From Littorina saxatilis (lineage: Eukaryota > Mollusca > Gastropoda > Littorinimorpha > Littorinidae): 64,000 bases of DNA. Shown here piece by piece: positions 34,639 through 47,600 of this stretch; position 1 is the stretch's first letter, and every line of letters starts with the position of its first letter. A program made the translations under genes and the position numbers. The DNA is taken from assembly GCF_037325665.1 (NCBI RefSeq), contig NC_090246.1, positions 35,410,732 through 35,474,731 of the forward strand, in the 5' to 3' direction. A model generated the notes under the pieces. It was not told where the DNA came from. It did not search any database and saw only the letters and a program-made list of their open reading frames with translations.

Positions 34639-35426
34639 AACAAAACGAAAGCAGTAAAATAAGACAAATATTTAGAAATTTAAAAAAAATCAACAAATAC
34701 AAAAACAAGATTTAAAAAAAATAATAATCAAAGAAAATTAAAGAAAACAACATGGAAAGAATAAATCCAAAAACAAAGAGACTGCCAACGTTCCAAAATT
34801 CAGAATCCAAATTTCTTGTTTTTTGAACATGGAAAGAAGTTATCAGAATTCAACTATTTACACCAATTTCACATCAAAACTGCACTGTTAACCCATAGTA
34901 AATGTAAGTTATTTTGATTTCAATGGAATAACAGTGAGGCGAATGGCAATTCAACAGTATGTACAGATGATCAAATATTTTAGCAATAAACAAATAGGCA
35001 GCATATATATGTCTGCTTTATCTCCCTTCACAACCTCAATTTTTTAAATGCTTGCTTGTCTTCCCTAAATGTTCCCATTTATGTAAAAATTCAATTTGGA
35101 CCCCCAAAAAGATGGAATGGAATGAATAGAATAATAACAGTCAAATATTTTGTTAATGATTATATAGGTCTTAAATAACAAAACAAACTAGCTGCTGGGT
35201 CTCCCTGGTGTACTAAATTCATAAGTACCTTGCCTTGGCACCAGGTAAAAGCTCAGCTCAGCCAAATGCTTCTTATTATGCAATTGCATTAAAAATGCAT
35301 TGTCATAAAGTTAGAGAATTTCATAAAAATACATAGATCTATAAAATGCTTGCCGATAAAAGTACTGAAAATGCAAAGAATAGATTCTGTTTACTAAGAA
35401 AGAAAGAAAACTCAAAGAAGAACATA
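34639..35426. other. Intergenic stretch 3' of IQCE
   Basis: AT-rich sequence downstream of the IQCE stop codon; part of it must be the IQCE 3' UTR. No poly(A) hexamer could be assigned with confidence and no other gene is seen. Confidence 0.5.
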
Positions 35427-38400
35427 TTAGAACATGATGTCTTCATCATCGTCATCGCCATTTGTTTCTCCAATTAAACCACTGCCATACTTGGGTTTGA
35501 ATCTGTGCACAGAGGGTGTTGAAGCCTGAAACATGAAACAAAACATGGATTTAGATTACTTGTTTTTCTAAGACAACACATACCTTCAAGAAAGTGTTCT
35601 GTGCAATATTGCATTTCATCATCAAATTGCAGTATGATGTACTAGCTGTACAATAAAAAACGCTCGCGCTGGACCCGAGTACTCTTCAGACTGGCTCGCT
35701 CAATAAATATAAATGTTTGGAATGTCTGTGGTGTGAATGTTGGTTTCTGACCAGAAATGCAGATCTATCTCTGGCCGATTCATAGATTCAACCTACAAAC
35801 TGCGACCTCATCTGTGATCAGATGGCCAAGCAATGCGTGAAATCTTTTATTCTAAAGCCTTATGGCTCGTTTTGACAAGCATTAAACGGACGAAATTAAC
35901 CACATGCAGTTTATTCTTCAGAAAAATGCACACAAAAAATGGGTTGGGTTCGGTGATTTGTACATAAACGTCTTCCTTGCGATAGATTCGCTTATTATTT
36001 TGTCTTATGAAGTCGTCATCAACACGAACACAATGATTGCAGAAGCAAACTCTGTACCTACACGACCGAGACACAAGACTGATTATTTCACAGCTGCAAT
36101 GACAAAGACGTTTTGGGTAAGCTTACTCACGTCAGGTCTTCACTGACAAGCTAGGAACAAACGGAAAATTCTGAACAAAAGTAAATGACGTCAAAGTCTC
36201 TTTCGCTTTGCGTGTAACTTTGTCATGAGTATGATGACGTATTTTTGTGTGACGCGTTCGGCTGTTCTATCAGGTCAATGGCTGCGTGTTGCCCCGCCGG
36301 TGTGAACTCCTCCTACGGCCAAGTCGTTTTTGTGGTTTATTTCGCATTTAGGTCCCAGGTAACATTATGAAGTTTTAATACGATCAATCGGACCTATTAT
36401 CAAGTTAGTGTATCAACTTTTGAACGAACTGCGCCCAGTAGTTTCCCAGCAATAAGCTGTTAAGTGGAGAAAGACAGACAGACACACAATTAAAGTCTGC
36501 TGAGCCCTAGTACTAGCGTACTCAGGAATAAAGTTAATCTATTCTGAAAGTTCAAGGAAATCAACTATAACCATCATTACAATCTCTCGAACAAAAAAGG
36601 ACTTCAAGATGTTGCAAACAGGCAGCATATACCTTCAAAACATTAAATAAAATGTGGATATTCACATCAGAAAAGATTACTAAGTTCCATTATACAAAAA
36701 CTTAACTGTTTGACAATTACTTACACACACAATATAAAAAGGTACATATGATTGTGTAAATATGAAAACATTATCAACAAACTCACCTTTCGTCTTTGCC
36801 CTTTTCCTGAAACAAACACATATTCACAGTAAATATCTCTAACATGCAAGACGCAATAGCATCAAATCTTCATCATTCTTTTTGTGAGCAGGCAAACTGG
36901 TTCTCAGATATGCTCAAACAATTGCCTTATTATGACCTTTATAAAAGGATGAATGCACCTTACAAACACATACCTGTCAAGTCTTACGTTTTTTGCGTAA
37001 TTCTTACGGAATTTTGATGTTTTTCAAGTTTTACGGCGTATGCCAAAGATCTTACGGTTTTTACAAAACAATTTGGTCAAATAAAAAAAAGATCGCAAAG
37101 GTTCGTCCGAGAACAAAGTAACAGCTACAAAATCTCACAGTAACTGATCCGGCGGAAGTACAAGGCAACGCGCATGTGCACACCGTCAGCGCGATCTGAC
37201 CGAGTACTGTGCGACCACGCTTGACCACACGCGACCTCAAATTAAAGCAGTTACATGTACTATTGTTGTTGTTGTCGGTATCTTCAAGGTATTTTCTCAC
37301 GTTGTGTGAAGTTTTAAGCCATAGAAATGAAACTAAGGGAGTTGTGATGCATTTTGGAAGAGCTCGCGATCGAAAGGAGCCGGATTTCTGTCACATCCAA
37401 TCATGTCGGACTTGTTTTTAGAACACGCGCGACCTCAAACTTAAGCATTTACATGTCATATTTTTGTTGTTCTAGTATCTACACAGTATTTTCTCATGTT
37501 GTACCAATTCAAGTGTGAAGCCATATAAATAACAAGAAGGGCAAAGCCCATACGACTCACATGCTTGACCTTGATCTTTACATAGCAATGACATCATACA
37601 CTAAGAACTGCTTTACACATTTTTCCTACCAAAATACATGTGACCTTGACCCAAGGTCAAGGTCATCCAAGGTCATGCAACACAAAGCTGTTAATTCAAG
37701 ACATAGGAAGTACAATGGTGCTTATTGGCTCTTTCTACCATGAGATATGGTCACTTTTAGTGGTTCACTACCTTATTTTGGTCACATTTCATAAGGGTCA
37801 AAGTGACCTTGACCTTGATCATATGTGACCAAATGTGTCTCATGATGAAAGCATAACATGTGCCCCACATAATTTTTAAGTTTGAAACAGTTATCTTCCA
37901 TAGTTCAGGGTCAAGGTCACTTCAAAATATGTATACAATCCAACTTTGAAGAGCTCCTGTGACCTTGACCTTGAAGCAAGGTAAACCAAACTGGTATCAA
38001 AAGATGGGGCTTACTTTGCCCTATATATCATATATAGGTGAGGTATTGAATCTCAAAAACTTCAGAGAAAATGGGAAAAATGTGAAAAATAGCTGGTTTT
38101 TTGGCAACATTTATGGCCCCTGCGACCTTGACCTTGAAGCAAGGTCAAGATGCTATGTATGTTTTTTGGGGCCTTGTCATCATACACCATCTTGCCAAAT
38201 TTGGTACTGATAGACTGAATAGTGTCCAAGAAATATCCAACGTTAAAGTTTTCCGGACGGCCGGACGGCCGGACGGACGGACGGACGACTCGGGTGAGTA
38301 CATAGACTCACTTTTGCTTCGCATGTGAGTCAAAAATAAGTGCGTTGTGATGCAATTTCGAAGAGGTAGAGAGCGATGTTTGTCACAACCGATCATAATC

Positions 38401-41400
38401 ATATACGACTTGTTTTTAGAACATGCGCGACCTCAAACTAAAGCATTTACATGTCATATTTTTGTTGATCTGGTATTTGTCCTTGATTGTTGAGACACAC
38501 ATGAGTTTCTGGCTTGTAACTTGTGTGTTTTACATATTCTGTTTGGCTAAAATGTTCTCTTTTGCACATTGAATGTGGTGGGGGTTTCCATTCATGATTG
38601 AATCACTGTGCTCAATGAATGCATGTTGTTAAAACACACTTGTCTTGTGCCTTTACTATCATGTGGTGTTTTTGTACATTCTGGTAACATTTTTGTGAGG
38701 GGCGTAAATGTGTGTCTGGTTGGACGTGTGCCGTCTTTGTACAATTTAGGTGATTCTCGGTACAATTTACATTTAAACATGCTTTGCATTTCAAAATTAC
38801 ATAAAACAGTGCAGTTCATTGTTGAGAAAAGGTTTTTTTTATTATGTGCAAAATAAGGCTGATTTCTTGTTTTTGTGTGTGTATGTGTGCATGTATTTAG
38901 TTCTTGTGGTGATTAATCTAACGACTTCTGCAGTTTTGCACCTTGTCTTATGCTTTTTGGTGCAAACTTATGGTTTTGTGAACAAAATCTTATGGTGAGA
39001 GTCCACAAGAGCTTGACAGGTATGCAAACATCATCAATTATCCTTTACAATTATCAACTACACAAACTTTCTTTATGACATGACTAATCTCTGCACAAAA
39101 CAACATGGCTTAGTTAGATATTTTGGTCAGGTTCACTCCTCCAGACTTCCCCTTTACAAATATAAAAAAAAGTACTCATCAGCATACCACCACCACCCCC
39201 CCCCCCACACACACACACACACATATCCCCTTTTTAATTACAATCCACTTACCAGAAGATGGTCGTTGTACTGAGGATCTTCGAGATTGTCCAGAAGACT
39301 TGGTATCATAGTATTCATCTTCGTCTTCATAGGAATCATATCTGATCAAAGAATATGCAAAGTGGTCACCTTTCCATTTCACACTAACGCAAGTATAACA
39401 ATTCGAATAAGGCGAAATTACTACATTTAGTCAAGCTATGGAACTCACAGAATGAAACTGAACGTAGTCCGCCGCTAGTGCAAAAGGCAGTGAAAGTGAC
39501 GAGCGGTTGCGCTGTGCTTCATAGCACGCTTTACTGTACCTCTCTTCGTTTTAACTTTCTGAGCGTGTTTTTAATCCAAACATATCATATCTATATGTTT
39601 TTGGAATCAGGAACCAACAAGGAATAAGATGAAATAGTTTTTGAAACGATTTCGGAAATTTAATTTTGATCATAATTTTTATATTTTTAATTTTCAGAGC
39701 TTGTTTTTAATCCAAATATAACATATTTATATGTTTTTGGAATCAGAACATGATAAAGAATAAGATGAACGTAAATTTGAATCGTTTTATAAAAATGTTT
39801 TTTTTTTACAATTTTCAGATTTTTAATGACCAAAGTCATTAATTAATTTTTAAGCCACCAAACTGAAATGCAATACCGAAGTCCGGCCTTCGTCGAAGAT
39901 TGCTTGGCCAAAATTTCAATCAAAAATGAGGGTGTGACAGTGCCGCCTCAACTTTTACAAAAAGCCGGATATAACGTCATCAAAGACATTTATCGAAAAA
40001 AAGAAAAAAACGTCCGGGGATATCATTCCCAGGAACTCTCATGTCAAATTTCATAAAGATCGGTCCAGTAGTTTAGTCTGAAACGCTCTACACACACACA
40101 CACACGCACACACATACACCACACCCTCGTCTCGATTCCCCCCCTACGTTAAAACATTTAGTCAAAACTTGACTAAATGTAATAAATGAACCATTTATAA
40201 CATTCATTATTTCACTTGAACTTTTAGATTAATCCTCTTTTGAAAAATGTGCACATCAATGAAAAAACACACAATTTTTCCAACCCACACATGGAAGAGG
40301 TAATTCATTACACACACAAATTTAAAAAAATTACTACGTTTTCACAAATTTCTCAGAACAGCAAGTAGAAACCTCATACGCAGATTCAGGTTTAAGTTTT
40401 ACGTCAAGCTGTGCACTAAATCACCATATGAAAGTCCCTTTTCCAGCAATTTTGGCAAGCATTTTTGTACCCCCCAAAAATAGTAGAATGTAAATTCTAG
40501 CAAAACAAAGGAGTAGTCTCTATATATGCTCCATGCAAAACCTTCAGTCTTTATCTGCTGTTGCAAATCAACAAATATCAAAATTCTATCACTGGACAAA
40601 CCTTTGACTTCGCAGGCGTTTCATCTGCTCTACACGTGCATGGTGACCCTTGAGGCTAGACTGAATAAGGAATACGTCATCATCATCTTCAGTGGCAGTG
40701 GAGGAATCATCGTCAGCCAAGTGACGCAACTGCTTCTTCCTTGACCGGTGACCATTCAGCGCTGCCTGTATTGTGTACGCAGCCTGGTACAGAGCAAGAG
40801 AAACACATGGTTTGAGAACAGCAGAAAAAAATAAAAAATAAATGCAGGAGACATAAATGAAAGTTTGAAAAATGCCAAATGATGGAGGCTGAAGGATAAG
40901 CTGCAAGACTCAACGAATAATGCTACTCTTACAGATTTACACCTTTAACTATCACAAATGTTACTATTTTACACATTTACGAACCTTGTTTCAAAGATTA
41001 AAAATACAGTCAAATACCGCTAGCAAATTCACACTAAGAAGCTCTGCTTTAGCATGTTTTAATGTACACCCACTCCATTTCAGCAATGTGACATGAATAG
41101 TTTTGAGTATTTCATTAAACATCTTACAATGTGATTGTCAAAGATTTTTACACGATTTTGTTCTTCTGCAAAACTCTCTTCTACAATAAGCATCATAAAA
41201 ACCATGCACAGTGTCAGCTCTTAATGCATGTTCTTGTCTGACTGCTAACGTAGATTAATGAAGAAAGCATGATGACCGTAATGCAAACAAAAGATCAATA
41301 CAAACAACAGGGATGCAGTCAAGAAAGTCATGACAAAATCTAAAACAAATAGACCGCTAACGTGACTCCTAAGCTGTCAACGTCTGCCTGCCAGGGTTTG

Positions 41401-44400
41401 CCCGAGCGCTACATCATCCCTCCTTTGTTTGTTAACACTGCAAATAATCGGATTATAGATCAGGGAAGTGTATAAATACTCACATCATCCACATCTCCAT
41501 CATGTTTGCGATGCTGGTAACCAATCCATTCGTTCTGGATTTTCTTTGCTGCCCGGTTCTCCCTGAAGTGTTGCACCTTTTCATCCTACAATCAAGAAAA
41601 GTTTTTGTTTATTTTTTTGTATCAGATTTTTGTTTTGTGACTTGTCTCTTTTTTTTCATAAACAACATTATCAGAACACCATTTTCCACCACACTTTTAG
41701 TATCAAGCTGTATCGTAAATAGTGTTGTATAGTGGAATCCCTGTTTTAAGATCATGCACACACAAAACTGAAAAAGTCGTGTCTTCAAAGGCAGGAAATC
41801 TTGAAACAAATTGGATTCATGTACAGACTCGAGGTTATCAACAGAACATCTGAGAAAACTGCGTTTAAAAGGGGGCGGGGGGGGGGGGGGGCTGGTGTCC
41901 ATAAATAAGGGTCTTAAAAGGGGGGATTCCACTGCGCCCTTTTTGAAACCAAGGTTGTATCCTTCCCGAGACTATAGTCCACGCTGAAAGGAAACAAGCA
42001 ATAGAAAGCCTTCAAGAATATTATATGCCTTATACACAATTGTAAATATATGTAATATGCTTCATTCTCCCACTGCAAACGCTAAATGTTTAGACTTTGC
42101 GAAGATCTTCTAACTTCACAGTCTATTTTAAATTCACAATAATGATGGCTCCTTTTGAGTAAATAAATTGTATAAAAATGTAACAGCATTGCAATAATAT
42201 TGCATGAACAGGTTTATTATTCCTCTTGGTCTATATCCTTTATTGGAGGATACTTGGAATGAGCCAAAGCAAAGTTAATACATGGGTGTATGACTCAGCT
42301 CATCTACATAATAGCTCTTGCTCCAGGGCATTGCACAAAAAGTAATAAACACACTTGGTGTGAACACTAGCACACACACAAATTATCAATAAAAGTATGG
42401 TGAAAATCTCAGACGCCATAACCACAAACAAGAAGTGAACAAAGACAATAAGTTTGTTTCTTGTGTGTTCATAAGATTTAGACACATAGTTCAATATCTA
42501 AAGCAAACAGACACATGCTAAAGTTCCATTATCTTACAACAGTATGAGGCCTTGAACATTGGGCGACCTCTTTAAAAGAATGTTGAGCTAAGTCTATGTA
42601 ATACAGTGCCCCCCCCCCCCCCCCTGTTTTAAGACCCCCTAATTTTAAACTACCCCCCTGTGTTTCAAAAAGGAGTTCCACTGTACTGCTTCCCATGTAA
42701 TCTACCTTTACAAGACCACTAGCATTAACTCTTGTGTGTTTACACATTCGTTATTTTGGCACTGGTGTATGGAGAAACTGACTTGAGGTCAATGCAGAAC
42801 GAAGAGGGAAATAAGTTTCTGAATTATATAATGACCACCTGAGTCTGTGTCTGATCAAATCTGTGTATTGTGTCTTTACAAATGGCCTTTAGTATTACTT
42901 CATCTTTCTTTTTTTTAATCAGGGGACTGCATAGTCTCGTAATATCTGCACTTTGACAAATAAAGTGGGTTGAATTACTCTATCATTGAAGTAAATGTAG
43001 TACCTAATGTGTCAATAGATGACATTCTGAACAATTTAATATACCATCTGCTAAGGGACATGTTGGATGAATTGCTGATTCTGATGGACTTAGCTGAACA
43101 TCTACACATAGAATACAATACAATTGTATTGTCTCATTTTGTGATTGCAATACAGGCACAAACAAACATTCCCAACACTTTTCCAGTTTGTCAATTTCCC
43201 TAACCTTCTAGTTATTTGCTAGAACCAATTCACATTTCCTCACAAGACATGCATGTGCACTTGCACACAAAAGGTGAGTTTGCATCAGTTTTGCACCCAG
43301 TAATATAAAAGTGCCCTGAAACAGAACCAGGCGCAAAACACAAAGCAACCAAGCTCCAGGGGTGAAAAAAGCACTGCATCCACCACACAACATACTCTGG
43401 ATTTCTTCTCCTTCTCTTGGTTTCTCCATGTTCGTTGTATTGTTCTGGCTGCATGGTTTTCTCGAAACTGCACTACTTGCTTTTCCTGTGATAGCATGAG
43501 GTTGTTCTTTATATTATACATCTGCAAGGAAAAAAGGGCATATCCTTTGCCCTACTTCCTCCTGTCCCCATCACCCATAAAATGAGCCAAAAAAAGAAAA
43601 TTACATGTAAACTACTTCATGTACTGAAGTGGCAGAGAACTGCATGGACAAAGCCTTGGTTCTGAAAGTGATTGTTGTTTTATTTATTTATTCATCTTTG
43701 AAAATATAGACAGGATACCTGTGAAATAATACACTTAATACTTCCATTATTTATCCAAGCAATGTTTACATCTTTGATACATAAAATACCAATATAAACT
43801 TTTAATAAAGACTTCTTAAGAGTGATACCAGCGCAGCAGAAAGAAAACAATACCCAAGTAGGAACAAAACAGAAAACATATAAGTGGGGTTAATGAGACT
43901 AGGGAGGATGAGAAAGTAGAGGTAGAGGGTTGAGGGGGGGGGGGGGGGGGGTGGAACTGAGGAACATGCTTATACAGTTCAAAACAAACAAGAACAGAGC
44001 TGTGTAAAACTTAAACTCTTAACTGATACAACAGGCACTACTATAGTTACACAAAGAGAGGTATACGATCAACACTTTCCGAAATTAAAAAAACACACCA
44101 ATAAAACAAGCCTTACCTGTTCCTGCTGCTGTTTGCGATTCCTCCACTGACGTTGAATGCTGGTGGCTGCGTGCCTTTGTTTGAATTCGTTCACATTTTG
44201 TGCACGGTCTTCGGACATCATGGAATCCCGCCTGGCACTGTAGGGTCGACTGGCACTAGAGGGTCGACGACTACTGCCAGCACTGCCCACATCTCGACTG
44301 TGAAACATCAAAATACTTGGGTCAGAAAAATCATGTTTCACTTTAAAAGCACGCAAGGTCACAATATCAATAAATAATTATGTTTCTGAGAGATCTTACA

Positions 44401-44683
44401 TTATTGGAGATCTTACATTATACAAAAATGGCAACGGACCCACACACACACACACATGCCAACACCCAACCTCTCTCTTTCTAATATTACACAAGTACAG
44501 ACTGAATCTTCTCTGTTCAGGTAAACAAATAATACAATGTTCAAGATAACTATGCTTTGCCTTTCTGAACAGAACAAAACTCAAAAAGATCATCTTATTA
44601 GGTACATAAATGCCTTTTTATGGTTTGACACAACTTACCTTGCACGACGCCGGGGTGTAGGAGTGGGTGGTAGTGACTCTCTT
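35427..44683 (-). CDS. IQCE: IQCE exons 16-23 (IQ motifs and acidic C terminus)
   Basis: Exons: 44683-44639, 44297-44117, 43521-43396, 41585-41484, 40783-40602, 39341-39253, 36806-36787, 35525-35427, residues about 444-724. I count five IQ-like motifs: HAATSIQRQWRNRK, HAARTIQRTWRNQE, RAAKKIQNEWIGYQHRK, AAYTIQAALNGHRSRKKQ and FLIQSSLKGHHARVEQM. Such motifs bind calmodulin or related EF-hand proteins. A Ser/Arg-rich linker (SSRRPSSASRPYSARR) precedes them. Exon 22 is only 20 nt. Confidence 0.9.
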
Positions 44684-47600
44684 CTGCAACAAACAATGTA
44701 AAAGTGTGAACTAAGTAGCTGAGCCACAAAAGCATATAGTAACTCTTACAACACTGTGAACATCTCTCAGATAAAGCTGCAAACACATCCCCTCCTTCCC
44801 CCCCCCCCCCCCCCAACAAAGACTGCATCAACAAACAAAAAACAGCTATAGGCAACTATAATTCAGACAGACTGACCAACAGAGACAAGACAGACCGACC
44901 GGAAGACACACATACAATTCCACCAAAGTTTACTTTTCGTGGTATATATCATCTACATTGCCACTTCTTGCTCCTTTTGGTTTCTCGGATATTCAAAGCA
45001 CATGCCAAACAATCGATTCTACTAAACCTTGGAGCAAATACATTCAAAACTAAAGGAGACAAAGACATACTCATCAAGCTTCCTGCTGGAGCGTTCTTCA
45101 CGCAGTCGCTTGATTGTGAGCTTGAGACGCTGAACCTCATCCAAAAGTTCCGTCTCTCGGTGGTCCAGTTGACTCAGCCTCTCTTCCAACGACCCTTTAA
45201 GCACCAGTTTGCTGCGACTGACATCTTTGTCAAGGCTACCCGTAGAGTCTGTCTCGTATCGTTCTCCTTTGTTCACCCGCTACATGGAGACAGAAATAAA
45301 ATGACATGAAAACATGTATATTTGCTAATTGGGCTGATTTTATACACAGATAATAAAGCAATTATATTATGCGCTTTTGAAAGTGACATATCCTGGACAT
45401 AGAATTTCTCGATGCCCAACATAATGAAGGATAAGGGTTCATGTCATTGGAAACACTTATGAATGAACAATATAGTACACAAACATGCAGGTGCACACAT
45501 ATATAGCCCTCTCTCTCACTACCGCAATCCATCCCACTCTAGGCACACCATCATATGCATTATTAATGTAATGTGTTTACCCCTGTAAGCGGTGTATGGC
45601 TGCCTAAATAGCAGGGTAAAAACGGTTATACACATAAAAAACGTGAGAGTTTCAGCCCACAAACAAAGAAGAAATGTGATGTGTCGCTCTCGTTCTGAAT
45701 ATTCATGTTGTAGATTCAATAGGAACCAGCTAAAGGACCTAGGTTATACCCAAAACGTCTATCTTGTTAGGAAATAAAGAAATATCAATGCATCACATTA
45801 TGAACATGTGTCATTGACAAAACTTGATTTCACAGTTTCCTGGAGGTGAGGAAAAAATCCTGTTTTCAAGCCTCTGATTTACATTGCAACACCCTCAAAT
45901 CAAAAGAGAAATAGTAAACACCTTTTCAAGATTGGAAATTGTCATCAGTAGTTCTCGCCTGTTCATGTCGTCATAGTCTCCTGCAAAAGACATCAGCACA
46001 TTTTGAAAAACATGCAGAGAGAAACAAATCTGCATACAAACAAGGATATGTAAAAGTCAGGTTAAAAAGCACCATTAGTAGTATAGATCAGTTGTGTTAA
46101 TTTATTCAAAAAGCTTTTTTGTATTCATAGTTAATATGTAAAGCGCAGAGAGCATAGTTTACTGTGGTTCACGCTATATAAGCTTTCATTATTATTATTA
46201 TTATTATAAACTCAACACAGGATTCTCCTCACTCTTACGAGATGTGATCGAAGCACATGCATTAAATAACATTCTTGAAATCTTGCTGCAACGTACACCA
46301 TCAGCTAGTCTACACCAGGACACAGATTTTTTAGCCAGCATTCGCGCACACTCACACGAACACACCACTTACTGTCCAAGTCAGGTTTGAGATTGCTTCC
46401 TTCAATGGCCTTTTCCAAATCCTCTTTCAAACTCCTGTTTTCCTGCTGTAGTGCTTCATTGGAACGACTCAGACGAAGAATAGTCTCGTTCAACGCTTTC
46501 ACTCTCACTGAATTTTCAGAGCCAACCCTGTAAAATGATGCAAGAACAAAGGAGACAGTGAAAGGATGCGTCGTTTCTGTACATCCAAAACAGTTGAGAA
46601 ACAATAAGACATTAATATCGGGAATGAATGCTCTGTCCCGTTCAATACAAAATGAACTCACTCAATACAGCTCAAAGCTTTATAACAATAAACAATAATG
46701 AACACTTCATTGTCCATTTAAATGAGTACCTTAAAAAAGATAATTGTTTGACACAACTGAACATTATTACATTTTACAACTTTCATCTTTGTATTTACTC
46801 ACACTGATGTACATCATGCAAGCTCTGTACATTTCATGGTTGAAGAATGACCCTTCAAAGCCAAGCAGACACTATAACAATGCAACTCACTTTGTTGAAG
46901 ATGCTGACTTGATGTTTTGAAGTCTGACAATTTCTTGGTAGAGTGCTTCCATCTGGACTTTCATCTCCTCCACCTTGGTCACTTTCAATTCTGCCTGTAG
47001 CTTGCTGCAAAAAGAATTAGAGATATTTGAGTTACATACACTCAGCTGCTTGTACATATACAGACTCGGATCTATAGTCTGGAAAAATTAAGAATCCAGT
47101 GACATCAGCAGGAGCAATGACAGGCTCGCAATATTAAACAAACACAAACACAGGGCTTATCTATTTCAAATTGTTTTAATGCCTGTCCAAATGTTCACCG
47201 GAAATAAGAGACGTACATCACACACACACGCACACACACACACACTGACACACACACACACAACAGCATGCAGGGCATACAAATTCCATTACTGCAAATA
47301 TGACTGATAAATAATTTGACCTCTTGCAAAGAAATATTCAAGTTATGGCCATCACCTTATAAACATTCCATGGACCACAAAACAGCTTTTTGTTTTGTTT
47401 ACTTGACAAGCCAGAACAAAAATGAAAAAAAACTTACTTATATGCTGACTCTCTGTCTCGCAGCTGAACCTCTAGCTTCAGAATCTTCTGCTTGAGACTG
47501 TGAATGACGGCGCCTGAGTCTGGCTTTCTGTCACCAATTGTCCGCCGGATCTCTTCACTCTGTACATGTAACAGTAGTTAAAAGCATCTACACACATTTT

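Noticed and set aside
35904-36146. 80-codon open frame in IQCE intron 22
   Set aside because: No splice flanks, no recognised domain; probably repeat DNA.
44598-44855. Alternative-frame reading of IQCE exon 16 (EESHYHPLLHPGVV)
   Set aside because: The exon phase set by exons 15 and 17 gives ERESLPPTPTPRRRAR instead, which fits the Ser/Pro-rich linker.
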